Virus record (IMG/VR): IMGVR_UViG_3300027733_000142
Location: 1 to 32,251 of that record
Origin: a virus
Length of the DNA stretch: 32,251 nucleotides
Reading direction: 5' to 3' (one strand)
Part shown: piece after piece, positions 1-6,169 of the stretch
Layout of the letters: each line of letters opens with the position of its first letter
Numbering within the stretch: the stretch's first letter is position 1
Notes under the pieces: model-generated
Databases searched by the model: none
What the model was told of the DNA's origin: nothing
The model's input: only the letters and a program-made list of their open reading frames with translations
Made by a program: the position numbers and the translations under genes

Positions 1-108
1 CCTTGGGCCAGCCTTGTCAGTAGCGATTAGCGCCGTCAGATGCCGGTGCGGAACGCCCAGCTCCTGCGCTATCTCCCACAGTTGCCAAAGAGGTGGGCGG
101 TTAGTCAT
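1..108 (-). CDS. Partial small protein, N-terminus only, helix-turn-helix-like
   Basis: The leftward reading frame opens at an ATG (106-108) and runs 36 codons off the left edge without a stop. An AGGGGA ribosome site lies about 6 bases upstream, and the start is 12 bases past the stop of the preceding gene, so it continues the same operon. The visible protein begins MTNRPPLWQLWEIAQELGVP. The stretch WEIAQELGVPHRHLTALI has the spacing of a helix-turn-helix, so a small DNA-binding regulator is possible. The rest lies outside the window and no family is claimed. Confidence 0.55.
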   Translation of the reverse strand, partial: MTNRPPLWQLWEIAQELGVPHRHLTALIATDKAGPR

Positions 109-119
109 AGTAGTTCCCC

Positions 120-326
120 TCAATCCCCTAGGTCTGCAAGAATTTGATTGGTCAAGTCCCGCACTCGTGCCAGTACGATTACCATGTCTGCCTTGTGCGT
201 GAACTCGCCCGTTATTGCCATCTTAATGTTGGTTAACGCTTTATACATTTCTGGCCCCTTCAATGCAAACAACAAGTTGTCCTCATCCGCGGGGTAGGTA
301 AACTCAAGAACCGCCTTGGCTCGCAT
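120..326 (-). CDS. Hypothetical protein, 68 aa
   Basis: Small leftward gene of unknown function. The ATG at 324-326 shares one base with the TGA of the gene before it (TGATG), and a GGAG lies 8 bases upstream. A TTG at 329 is also open but has no better ribosome site. The protein is mixed charged and hydrophobic (HKADMVIVLARVRDLTNQIL near the end), with no signal peptide, membrane segment or cysteine. Translational coupling makes it a real operon member. I do not recognise the family. Confidence 0.7.
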   Translation of the reverse strand: MRAKAVLEFTYPADEDNLLFALKGPEMYKALTNIKMAITGEFTHKADMVIVLARVRDLTNQILADLGD

Positions 327-835
327 CAAGTAGCTCCAAAGAATTTATGTAGTCTACGGTATAACTCATTGGCATCCGTCAGACTTATGTCGTCCATGAT
401 GCTATCAACGCTTGACCCGCTTGGCACCCGTGCCGGTGGGTTCTTTGAGCGCATGCTGGCTATAGCCTCAGTAATGGTAGGCTCGGCACGCTTAGCGTAA
501 GCACGCTTGACCGTCCCCACCTTGCGTTTGCTTGGCGCTTTGAGTGGCGTGTACTCCGGTACGGTTGCTCGTAACCCCCCGTGATCGTCACGGCGCAACA
601 GACCCTGACGGATCATCTGCGCAAGCAACGACGACACCGATGCCTTCTTGTACCCTTCTTCTACCAGTTGCTCCACGTAGTACTTAGGCTCACACCCCGG
701 AGTATTCTTTACTGCGTCAAAGGTGACACGAGACACATTGTTCGTTGGCTTGAACCCATGGGACAACGTAGTCACGGGTGGAGTGGCATCCCATACACGA
801 AGTACTTTTTGCATTTCAGTTTGTATATCAGACAT
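326..835 (-). CDS. Hypothetical protein with winged-helix-like middle, 169 aa
   Basis: Leftward gene. I chose the ATG at 833-835 because AGGA lies 8 bases upstream and the preceding small gene ends 8 nt inside it. An in-frame TTG at 850 would bury the ribosome site. Residues about 50-90 (VEEGYKKASVSSLLAQMIRQ followed by GLLRRDDHGG) have the helix-helix-wing pattern of winged-helix DNA-binding domains. This is followed by a basic Lys/Arg-rich linker (KAPSKRKVGTVKRAYAKR) and a C-terminal helix. A DNA-binding or regulatory role is inferred from pattern only, and no named family is claimed. Confidence 0.75.
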   Translation of the reverse strand: MSDIQTEMQKVLRVWDATPPVTTLSHGFKPTNNVSRVTFDAVKNTPGCEPKYYVEQLVEEGYKKASVSSLLAQMIRQGLLRRDDHGGLRATVPEYTPLKAPSKRKVGTVKRAYAKRAEPTITEAIASMRSKNPPARVPSGSSVDSIMDDISLTDANELYRRLHKFFGAT

Positions 836-1004
836 TATCATCTTCCTCAAATAAGTTAAGTTGGCGTGGGTCGGGCATGGTATACGCTAGGTCTTGCATA
901 TCACGCAACCTCATCTCTAATCGTTCGCATAAAACTTTGATTAACCCTGACTGCCCATCGGCATATCGGATTAACTCCTCATCAGTCAGGTTGTCATAAA
1001 TCAT
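828..1004 (-). CDS. Small hypothetical protein, 58 aa
   Basis: A short gene, easily missed. ATG at 1002-1004 overlaps the TGA of the gene upstream (ATGA), GGAG lies 5 bases before it, and the stop at 828-830 lies just inside the start of the next gene. The protein (start MIYDNLTDEELIRYADGQSG) is acidic and helical. It ends PRQLNLFEEDDNV, in which QLNLF resembles the short peptides that bind the bacterial sliding clamp (consensus QL[SD]LF). It has no cysteine or membrane segment. Coupling on both sides is strong evidence that it is translated. Confidence 0.75.
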   Translation of the reverse strand: MIYDNLTDEELIRYADGQSGLIKVLCERLEMRLRDMQDLAYTMPDPRQLNLFEEDDNV

Positions 1005-1363
1005 CGAAGCTCCATAAAGTTAATTAAATTTCCATCGTCGTCAGTTGTGAACCATACGATGTTGTCAGGCGGGGGCACGTTTACTTTCTTAAGATGCCCA
1101 CCTACCGTTGCGACTGCCCTGATTCTCTCTAGCCAATCAGGTAGGTCTGTTACTAGCCCACGGGATGCCTCCTCGTGTCCGTCACACCATTTCTTTAGCG
1201 TGTAGTCACCTTCACGCTCTTCGTATCGGCATTCGTACATAGGATTGTCTTTGTGGTATCCAAGTTTATGTTCTAGCATTCTGAGCGCATCTGATTTCGC
1301 TCGCCCATGCCTGTCTGCTACTTCCATAATCTCAGTTACCAGAGCCTTCACTTTCCCCATCAT
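1001..1363 (-). CDS. Hypothetical protein, 120 aa
   Basis: Leftward gene of unknown function. Tandem ATGs at 1363 and 1360 follow a G-rich ribosome site (GGGGGG), and the start overlaps the end of the upstream gene by 32 nt. A shorter start at 1327 is possible, but its ribosome site is weaker. The first half is charged and helical with two Cys (MYECRYEE; KKWCDGHEE), and the second half ends with WFTTDDDGNLINFMELR. It lies directly downstream of the DUF3150-like gene in one coupled operon. No family recognised. Confidence 0.7.
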   Translation of the reverse strand: MMGKVKALVTEIMEVADRHGRAKSDALRMLEHKLGYHKDNPMYECRYEEREGDYTLKKWCDGHEEASRGLVTDLPDWLERIRAVATVGGHLKKVNVPPPDNIVWFTTDDDGNLINFMELR

Positions 1364-2261
1364 CTACCCCCCAATCAAAAGCACCCAGAATTTCATCGAC
1401 CTTCTGTTTAGTCTGTAGACGAGCCCCATCTACTTCACGCAACTCTTTAGGCGTTACCCCAGACAATACCTCCTCAAGCTTACGCGCAGCTTTCGTTAGC
1501 GCAGTATCGTTAGTTATATTCATCGTGTGCAACAACTCGCACAACTCCACCGCCCCAGTTACCGTGGTGTCGTGGAAGGTACGCTTCTTGCCGTCCTCAT
1601 CAATCGTCAAGCGGTCACTCAACCTTGTAAGTGCGTCATACAACCGAGTCCACGAGTCTTGCGTAGCGGCAGTCAACTGCTCCTCTAGCTTCTTCTCGTA
1701 CTGCTCAACCAAGTCCCGCTGAACTGCGCTCTCAACATCTAAGCGAAAGTCCCCTGCGGTAGGTAGCGGCGTAAACGATGTGTCCATGCGAAACCTACTT
1801 GCCACTTGGTTGCGGCTAAGGTACTCATCACGGTCAAACAATGTGCCTAACTGAAACGCCGCACCAGCCACCAGTGTGTCGTACTTATCCAAGAACGCAT
1901 CGACCAGTCTATGAAACTCATCTTGGTAGCGGTTGATGGTGTTCTGGTACTCAAGCAACGCCTTAGTGGGCAGAAGCCTTGCACCGTGGTCATTCCAAGG
2001 GAGCGTCAGGCGATAGTGCTCGGCTCGGGCACGGGCTTGGAACTTAGTGATTGCCTCAAGCTCTCTGCACTCAGCAAACAAGTTCTTGTACACCGATGCC
2101 GCCTTCTTGGAGCCCGACCCCTTAGCTATTGTGACCTCGGCTTGCGTGCTTCGGTCTTGCTTGCGCCCCGAGTACACGGCGATGTTTAAGTCCACCATCA
2201 TGGCAGACCGTGCGACCCCTGCGATAGGGGATGGTTTTGTATATGCGTCTATGTAGTTCAT
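1332..2261 (-). CDS. DUF3150-like phage protein, 309 aa
   Basis: All-helical, charged protein with long probable coiled coils (residues about 55-75, 105-130 and 185-225). The start ATG at 2259-2261 overlaps the previous TGA (ATGA) and has AGGA 7 bases upstream. Length, helical pattern and presence in the same operon as a MoxR AAA+ ATPase and a VWA/metallopeptidase protein match the DUF3150 family I know from phages, where the three occur together. That assignment is from memory and is not proved here. Its role is unknown; an adaptor or substrate of the MoxR-VWA pair is an inference. Annotations linking such genes to cobalamin synthesis reflect ATPase similarity only. Confidence 0.6.
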   Translation of the reverse strand: MNYIDAYTKPSPIAGVARSAMMVDLNIAVYSGRKQDRSTQAEVTIAKGSGSKKAASVYKNLFAECRELEAITKFQARARAEHYRLTLPWNDHGARLLPTKALLEYQNTINRYQDEFHRLVDAFLDKYDTLVAGAAFQLGTLFDRDEYLSRNQVASRFRMDTSFTPLPTAGDFRLDVESAVQRDLVEQYEKKLEEQLTAATQDSWTRLYDALTRLSDRLTIDEDGKKRTFHDTTVTGAVELCELLHTMNITNDTALTKAARKLEEVLSGVTPKELREVDGARLQTKQKVDEILGAFDWGVDDGESEGSGN

Positions 2262-2518
2262 GATAAGTCCTGTTGTTTGGTAATAAATTTAACTGCCTCG
2301 TAATGCTCTTCGTCTAACACCTTCAATGCAAAATTCTCATGCAGGTTATACGGCTTAAGCACGGGGATGTACGACTTAACGTGCCCCGATGTGCCGTTGC
2401 CCACACCAACATGGTGGTCATGCATATAGTCTGAACCGTTGAGTGCTGATGCCAGTATCTCAAGCCGCCCAGCATCCAGAATGACCCTGTGCCCATTTAA
2501 TTCAACAATAAATTTCAT
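2258..2518 (-). CDS. Hypothetical protein, 86 aa
   Basis: Leftward gene of unknown function. Two ATGs lie side by side (2521 and 2518). The second gives the better spacing to the GGAGG ribosome site (6 bases) and is preferred. The ribosome site and the operator-like repeat before it lie inside the 3' end of the upstream gene. The protein is a small mixed alpha/beta type with a His-rich patch (YMHDHHVGVGNG, residues about 32-43), with no membrane segment. It is coupled by ATGA to the DUF3150-like gene downstream. Confidence 0.7.
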   Translation of the reverse strand: MKFIVELNGHRVILDAGRLEILASALNGSDYMHDHHVGVGNGTSGHVKSYIPVLKPYNLHENFALKVLDEEHYEAVKFITKQQDLS

Positions 2519-3125
2519 CATCCACCTCCAAAGTTTTAAGGTTAAAAGTTATCTCGTTGCACTCACACGATCCGATGAATGCCTCTTCGCTAGTGATGTC
2601 TTCGTACTCATCTCTGAGTGTGTGGTACATAGCTGACATAAACCTTTCACACGTTGATTTGATTTCATCTTCAAGGCTTGCGGCAACGTATTGAGCGTCA
2701 ACCAACTCGTCCCACGCTTCTTTTTCTAAGTTCTTAAAGATACCTTCAGGCTCGGTGCCCCACAACGATTCGTTCATGTTGGCGTGCATATACATGCCTC
2801 GACCTGTGCGTAGAGTTACATAGCTTCCGTCCTGTTTGCACGCAAGGTACAAGGCTTGGTACTGTTCCATGTACTGCGGGTTAGCATCCATCCACTCATG
2901 AACGACAACATGCCCGTTGAACGCTGCCCCATCACCTTGAGAGTACGAGACATCCCACTCGAAGTTGTCGATCTTGATACCCTCGCACTTCATCTGCGAT
3001 TCGTAGTCTTCCTTGACCCACTCAGCCCAATCGTAGTCAGCGGAGTATTCTTGCCACTTGTGATACTCTTTTTCAAAACGCTTGGGGTCAAGTTCTTTAA
3101 GTTCTTGTGCAGTTACTTCTTTCAT
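2502..3125 (-). CDS. Hypothetical acidic protein, 207 aa
   Basis: Strongly acidic, Trp/Tyr-rich protein (YHKWQEYSADYDWAEWVKED near the start) of unknown function. ATG at 3123-3125 overlaps the preceding TGA and has GGAGG 7 bases upstream. The C-terminal codons for TFNLKTLE are the bases of operator-like repeat copy 2530-2550, so coding and regulatory sequence are superimposed. A CECNE near the end could bind metal, but this is speculative. I recall similarly starting proteins (MKEVTAQELKELDPKRFEKE) in other phages, all without an assigned function. Confidence 0.75.
   Translation of the reverse strand: MKEVTAQELKELDPKRFEKEYHKWQEYSADYDWAEWVKEDYESQMKCEGIKIDNFEWDVSYSQGDGAAFNGHVVVHEWMDANPQYMEQYQALYLACKQDGSYVTLRTGRGMYMHANMNESLWGTEPEGIFKNLEKEAWDELVDAQYVAASLEDEIKSTCERFMSAMYHTLRDEYEDITSEEAFIGSCECNEITFNLKTLEVDDEIYC
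2530..2550 (-). promoter_or_regulatory. Operator-like repeat copy 1 (inside a gene end)
   Basis: Core TTTTAACCTTAAAA read leftward, flanked by AAC and CTTT, followed at once by GGAGG and the start of the gene ending at 2258. It lies wholly within the last codons of the upstream gene, so it is conserved despite coding constraint. Confidence 0.65.
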
Positions 3126-3487
3126 GCATTCACCTCCGCCGTACGGCTCAGCGTCAGATACCCATTACAGTCGCCGGTACAGTCCTGTTCGATGTCCGTA
3201 TAGTCTTCCCCGATACGCATGAACTCATACTCGTACTCAAGGTCTTGTACTTGTGATAAGAACTCAGTAAACCTAGCCACATCAGGGTAACCGTCGTACC
3301 ACTTGATGTCGTCAGCAGTAAACTTAAGTACACGATGGTGGTCATCCCAAGCGAAGTAGTCGCCCCAATCATCCAACACATCCTTGAACGTGGTGTTCAT
3401 TAGCGTCTTGAGCCTCTCGTAGTTGAGCAAGCTATGCTCACCGCTGCTCGGATAAATGAGCGCCGTCACATCTGATCTGTATCCCAT
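3122..3487 (-). CDS. Hypothetical 'MGYRSDV' phage protein, 121 aa
   Basis: I place the start at the ATG 3485-3487, giving MGYRSDVTALIYPSSG, because GGAG of the repeat-plus-ribosome-site unit lies 6-7 bases upstream. An in-frame TTG at 3499 would consume that site. Proteins opening MGYRSDV are common in phages and plasmids and remain unassigned. The body is acidic and aromatic (KWYDGYPDVARF; DLEYEYEFMRIGEDYTD), consistent with a small cytosolic alpha/beta protein. The C-terminus (DCTGDCNG) holds two Cys. Its stop is fused to the next start (ATGA). Confidence 0.75.
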   Translation of the reverse strand: MGYRSDVTALIYPSSGEHSLLNYERLKTLMNTTFKDVLDDWGDYFAWDDHHRVLKFTADDIKWYDGYPDVARFTEFLSQVQDLEYEYEFMRIGEDYTDIEQDCTGDCNGYLTLSRTAEVNA

Positions 3488-3497
3488 AATATTCTCC

Positions 3498-3518
3498 AAA
3501 GTTTTAAGCTTAAAAGTT
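3498..3518 (-). promoter_or_regulatory. Operator-like repeat copy 2
   Basis: Perfect core TTTTAAGCTTAAAA read leftward between the stop of the VWA gene (the TAA overlaps its edge) and GGAG of the next gene. It has the commonest form of the repeat. Confidence 0.7.
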
Positions 3519-4686
3519 ATACATCAAGGTGTATCGTTGTGCCGAACGGCGCAACAAGGTCGGAGGTCACAGCCCACAAGGTAGGTACATTTGTGTTACC
3601 CCAGTCGCCTACATACCCATCGGTGAACTGCACAATCGCTTGTGGTGTGATGTTCTTGTCACGCAAGTAGTCAAACAGCACCGACCCATCCGTGCCGCCA
3701 CCGCCCTTGGGCTTGAGGTCTTGCACAGCGAACTGCCCCTCGTCGAATGTCTGATGCCCTGCTACTGCGGTGTCCCAATAGATGACATGTACCTTACTGG
3801 GCTTGACCGCCTCGATGATGGTCTTAATCTCTGAGACGAACCTCGCCATCTCGGTGCCGCCGAAACACGAACCCGATGTATCGAACCCCACGACAAGCTC
3901 AGTCATAGTAGTCCCTACCATAGAGGGCATGTAGATGTCGTCACTCAAGAATCTACGGTTGGGCTTGCGCCACGACGCCTCGTCACGCCCAGCGCATGAC
4001 TCTGTGATGAACTCACGCAGTACCTTGCGCCAGTCAATCTTAGGTGCGAGGATGTCTCCGAACACACCATCCGCACCGCCCGCCCCCTTGCCCGCTATCT
4101 TGCGCCGGATAATCTCGCCTTGACGAATGGCACGCTGTATCTCGTTGGCTCGCTCTTGCTCTACGGCGGGGTCGCCGCTCGATGCGTTCTCCCAGTCATG
4201 CTCATCGAACCCATCGCCTTCACCGCCCCCACCACCTTCACCATCGTCTTGTTCTTTCTCAAGGTCAGCGAATATCTGCTGGACTGACCAGCCCCGATAC
4301 TTAGAGTCAGGTTTGATACCAATCGCAGGCATCTTGATGAACCCCTCGCCATCGTCCATGTCCACTAGCGCACCATTGACGAAGTAGTCAGCGGCAACGT
4401 TTGCAAGCCGAGCGTCCTTCTCGTGCAACGCACGCCACACCATCAGGTGTCGGTACCCCTTGTGCATCGCCTCATGCAGCACAACAAAGCGAAGCTCAGG
4501 GTCAGTCGCCATGTTCTGCTCGATGAACTCGGGGTTGTATACCACATCCCATCCGTTAGTTGCCGCCGATGGTATGTCGGTGGTGACAGTCACCTTGCCA
4601 CACGCTAACACCCCAGAGAAAGCGCAAGCTTTCTTATGCTGCATGATGGCAATGTGTGCCTTCTTGATTCGATCTTGAACGTTCAT
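3517..4686 (-). CDS. Metallopeptidase-like/VWA-domain protein (DUF2201 type), 389 aa
   Basis: Two-part protein. The N-terminal half has a zinc-protease HExxH (LHEAMHKGYRH, His71-Glu72-His75) followed by NVAADYFVN, which could give a third ligand. A Gly/Glu-rich linker follows (about 147-165). The C-terminal half is a von Willebrand A domain with an intact metal-binding MIDAS: DTSGS at 269-273, Thr about 332 (GGGGTDGS) and Asp about 356 (QFTDGYVG). This is the architecture known as DUF2201. VWA partners of MoxR ATPases act in remodelling or activating target proteins. Here the MoxR gene lies two kilobases upstream in the same direction. Start ATG 4686 chosen by GGAG spacing. Confidence 0.85.
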   Translation of the reverse strand: MNVQDRIKKAHIAIMQHKKACAFSGVLACGKVTVTTDIPSAATNGWDVVYNPEFIEQNMATDPELRFVVLHEAMHKGYRHLMVWRALHEKDARLANVAADYFVNGALVDMDDGEGFIKMPAIGIKPDSKYRGWSVQQIFADLEKEQDDGEGGGGGEGDGFDEHDWENASSGDPAVEQERANEIQRAIRQGEIIRRKIAGKGAGGADGVFGDILAPKIDWRKVLREFITESCAGRDEASWRKPNRRFLSDDIYMPSMVGTTMTELVVGFDTSGSCFGGTEMARFVSEIKTIIEAVKPSKVHVIYWDTAVAGHQTFDEGQFAVQDLKPKGGGGTDGSVLFDYLRDKNITPQAIVQFTDGYVGDWGNTNVPTLWAVTSDLVAPFGTTIHLDV

Positions 4687-4696
4687 GATTTTCTCC

Positions 4697-4717
4697 AAAG
4701 TTATAAGGTTAGAAGTT
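4697..4717 (-). promoter_or_regulatory. Operator-like repeat copy 3 (degenerate)
   Basis: Same position, directly before GGAG of the VWA gene and directly after the TAA of the gene upstream. It differs from the commonest form at two positions (one in each arm), making it the weakest of the intergenic copies. Confidence 0.55.
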
Positions 4718-4718
4718 T

Positions 4719-5321
4719 TTAAAACGCGTATGTTGTTGGGATGTTGTACTCAAGGTCGTCGTCAAGATACCTTGCAATGCGCTCGGCTATGGCGATCTCC
4801 TCGACTGTGCGTTCTTTCAGGAACGCTTCTGCCATCTGCTGTCTAAGCTTAGGTTGCCTCACGATGATGTAATGCGACCCCAATACATCAGGGTTGCCTA
4901 CGGCTTTAATTCTCTCCACATGCTCTAAGTGCCTGCGATCAATGGTCTTGTAGAACTCATCCCTCTTCGGTGTGTATTGATGCTTCTTTAGGTCGTCGTA
5001 GCCCATCTTCTGCAGGGCGCAGTCAGCTTCAAGTATGCCGAGGATCTCCGAGAGCGTATCTTCGGTGATAGGGCGTGGCGTATATAGCGTCATATAGCCC
5101 GTCTCTTGCGTGATAAAAAACGTAGGGCGTTCACCCGCTAAACCAAACACCATCTGCCGTACCTTCTTGGTCTTGCTTGACCGCCCACCGTTGTGCAAGC
5201 CTGTTGCAATACTCTTGCGTACCATGGTGCGTACGGTCTTGGTCAAACGAGTTGGGTTAAAGGTTGCTACGGTACGAACTCCGGGCGACTTAAGTTGCCG
5301 TGCTAATTCAAATACATTCAT
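4719..5321 (-). CDS. Hypothetical basic protein, 200 aa
   Basis: Unknown function. I chose ATG 5319-5321 (MNVFELARQLKSPG) because AAGGA lies 6 bases upstream and the small gene before it ends with a TGA overlapping this ATG. A longer start at 5357 would overlap that gene. The N-terminus is basic (RLTKTVRTMVRKS; GRSSKTKKVRQ), and the middle (TFFITQETGYMTLYTPRP) looks like beta strands. The C-terminal half is helical and charged. No catalytic motif or cysteine pattern is seen. It sits between the VWA gene and an HNH cassette. Confidence 0.7.
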   Translation of the reverse strand: MNVFELARQLKSPGVRTVATFNPTRLTKTVRTMVRKSIATGLHNGGRSSKTKKVRQMVFGLAGERPTFFITQETGYMTLYTPRPITEDTLSEILGILEADCALQKMGYDDLKKHQYTPKRDEFYKTIDRRHLEHVERIKAVGNPDVLGSHYIIVRQPKLRQQMAEAFLKERTVEEIAIAERIARYLDDDLEYNIPTTYAF

Positions 5322-5482
5322 GATTGTTTCCTTAGTAGTGCCGATTGAATTCTCCATGCGTCTTTAGACTGCACGAGGTTAGGTAGTGGGCGTTGGTACG
5401 CCTTGCTGATTCGCCCAATATGCCAATCACGTTTAAACGTGACAATTGTTCTGCCGTTAGATGTTCGTTCGATTACTAACAT
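5318..5482 (-). CDS. Small basic hypothetical protein, 54 aa
   Basis: Short gene found by coupling. ATG at 5480-5482 has AAGGA 7 bases upstream (overlapping the stop of the HNH gene), and its TGA overlaps the ATG of the next gene. The protein starts MLVIERTSNGRTIVTFKRDW and contains GRISKAYQRPLP. It is rich in Arg/Lys with alternating hydrophobics, like a small beta-rich nucleic-acid-binding protein, but no family is recognised. Before the HNH gene arrived it was presumably downstream of the membrane peptide or MoxR gene. Confidence 0.7.
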   Translation of the reverse strand: MLVIERTSNGRTIVTFKRDWHIGRISKAYQRPLPNLVQSKDAWRIQSALLRKQS

Positions 5483-5491
5483 TTGGATTCC

Positions 5492-5962
5492 TTATTTTGG
5501 TAAATGTGCGCGTTTCGCCGCAAGGTATGCGGCATGCGCTTGGTCTGGTGTATCAAATACGCCGATATGCCTACGGCATATGGTTGCAACGTACCGACCT
5601 TTGGGGGTCATTCGTACGCCGGTGTAGCCCGCACGGTTAGCGGCCTTTCTAGTTGAGTTGTGGTTGTTTACGGATGACGTCACGTCTCGCAGGTTGCATA
5701 TACGGTTGTCGGTGCGGACGCCGTTGATATGATCTATCTGACCCGCAGGCCATACTCCGTACACATAGCCCCACGCCAAACGATGCGCATAATAAATACC
5801 GCCGTCAAGACTAATGCGGATGTACCCCATCTTTGGGCGCGGGCACCCCGCTATTTCGCCTATGTGTGTGTTTTTAGCCGCTCGAATACGCCACGTGAAA
5901 ACCCCAGTTTTTGGGTCATAAGCGAGGGCTTCGCGCAAGCGGGTAAAATCTAATTTGCTCAT
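5492..5962 (-). CDS. HNH homing endonuclease with AP2-like DNA-binding tail, 156 aa
   Basis: Free-standing homing endonuclease. The HNH/beta-beta-alpha metal nuclease core spans about residues 58-101: YAHRLAW (His60), then QIDHINGVRTDNRICNLR with the catalytic Asp77-His78, then NNHN. The C-terminal 40 residues (GYTGVRMTPKGRYVATI then GVFDTPDQAHAAYLAAK) match the AP2-like DNA-binding module common behind phage HNH domains. Length is normal. The gene has its own leftward sigma-70 promoter (6031-6059) and a hairpin in its leader, so it is a self-contained mobile cassette set into the operon. The ribosome site AAGG is rather distant. Confidence 0.9.
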   Translation of the reverse strand: MSKLDFTRLREALAYDPKTGVFTWRIRAAKNTHIGEIAGCPRPKMGYIRISLDGGIYYAHRLAWGYVYGVWPAGQIDHINGVRTDNRICNLRDVTSSVNNHNSTRKAANRAGYTGVRMTPKGRYVATICRRHIGVFDTPDQAHAAYLAAKRAHLPK

Positions 5963-5996
5963 GTTGTCATGCCTTTACATGATGGTTTGGGAAGTG

Positions 5997-6024
5997 ACCC
6001 CGTTAGCCTGCCAGCTTTCGGGGT
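5997..6024 (-). other. Hairpin in HNH leader
   Basis: ACCCCG/CGGGGT inverted repeat around a 16-nt loop, located right at the predicted transcription start of the HNH gene. There is no T-tract, so it is probably a 5' stabilising or control structure rather than a terminator. Confidence 0.45.
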
Positions 6025-6030
6025 TGCGTT

Positions 6031-6059
6031 AATATACGGTAGTGCCAGTCATTCGTCAA
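6031..6059 (-). promoter_or_regulatory. Sigma-70 promoter for the HNH gene
   Basis: Leftward TTGACG (6054-6059), exactly 17 bp, TATATT (6031-6036). Five of six bases match consensus in each hexamer. The predicted start is near 6024, about 60 nt before the HNH start codon. The -35 overlaps the stop of the small membrane peptide gene. Confidence 0.7.
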
Positions 6060-6148
6060 CCCCCACGCCAATAAAATAAGTCGAGCGCCACCACGATGAT
6101 GGCGATGAGTAATACAACACGCTCGAAGCGTTCCCATTTAGTTAACAT
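6056..6148 (-). CDS. Putative 30-aa single-pass membrane peptide
   Basis: Tiny leftward frame starting at the ATG immediately after a repeat copy. The sequence begins MLTKWERFERVVLLIAIIVV and is followed by ALDLFYWRGG: a short positively charged N-terminus, a hydrophobic helix (about residues 11-26) and a Trp/Arg end. No Shine-Dalgarno is visible, since the repeat abuts the ATG, so translation would depend on coupling from the MoxR gene, which ends 13 nt upstream. The clean membrane-segment pattern supports a real product, but 30 codons may also be chance. No function is claimed. Confidence 0.4.
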   Translation of the reverse strand: MLTKWERFERVVLLIAIIVVALDLFYWRGG

Positions 6149-6169
6149 AAAGTTTTAACCTTAAAAGTA
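6149..6169 (-). promoter_or_regulatory. Operator-like repeat copy 4 (overlaps the MoxR stop)
   Basis: Core TTTTAAGGTTAAAA read leftward; 20 of 21 bases fit. The TAA inside the repeat is itself the stop codon of the MoxR gene. Unlike the other copies it is followed directly by an ATG, not by GGAG. Confidence 0.65.
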
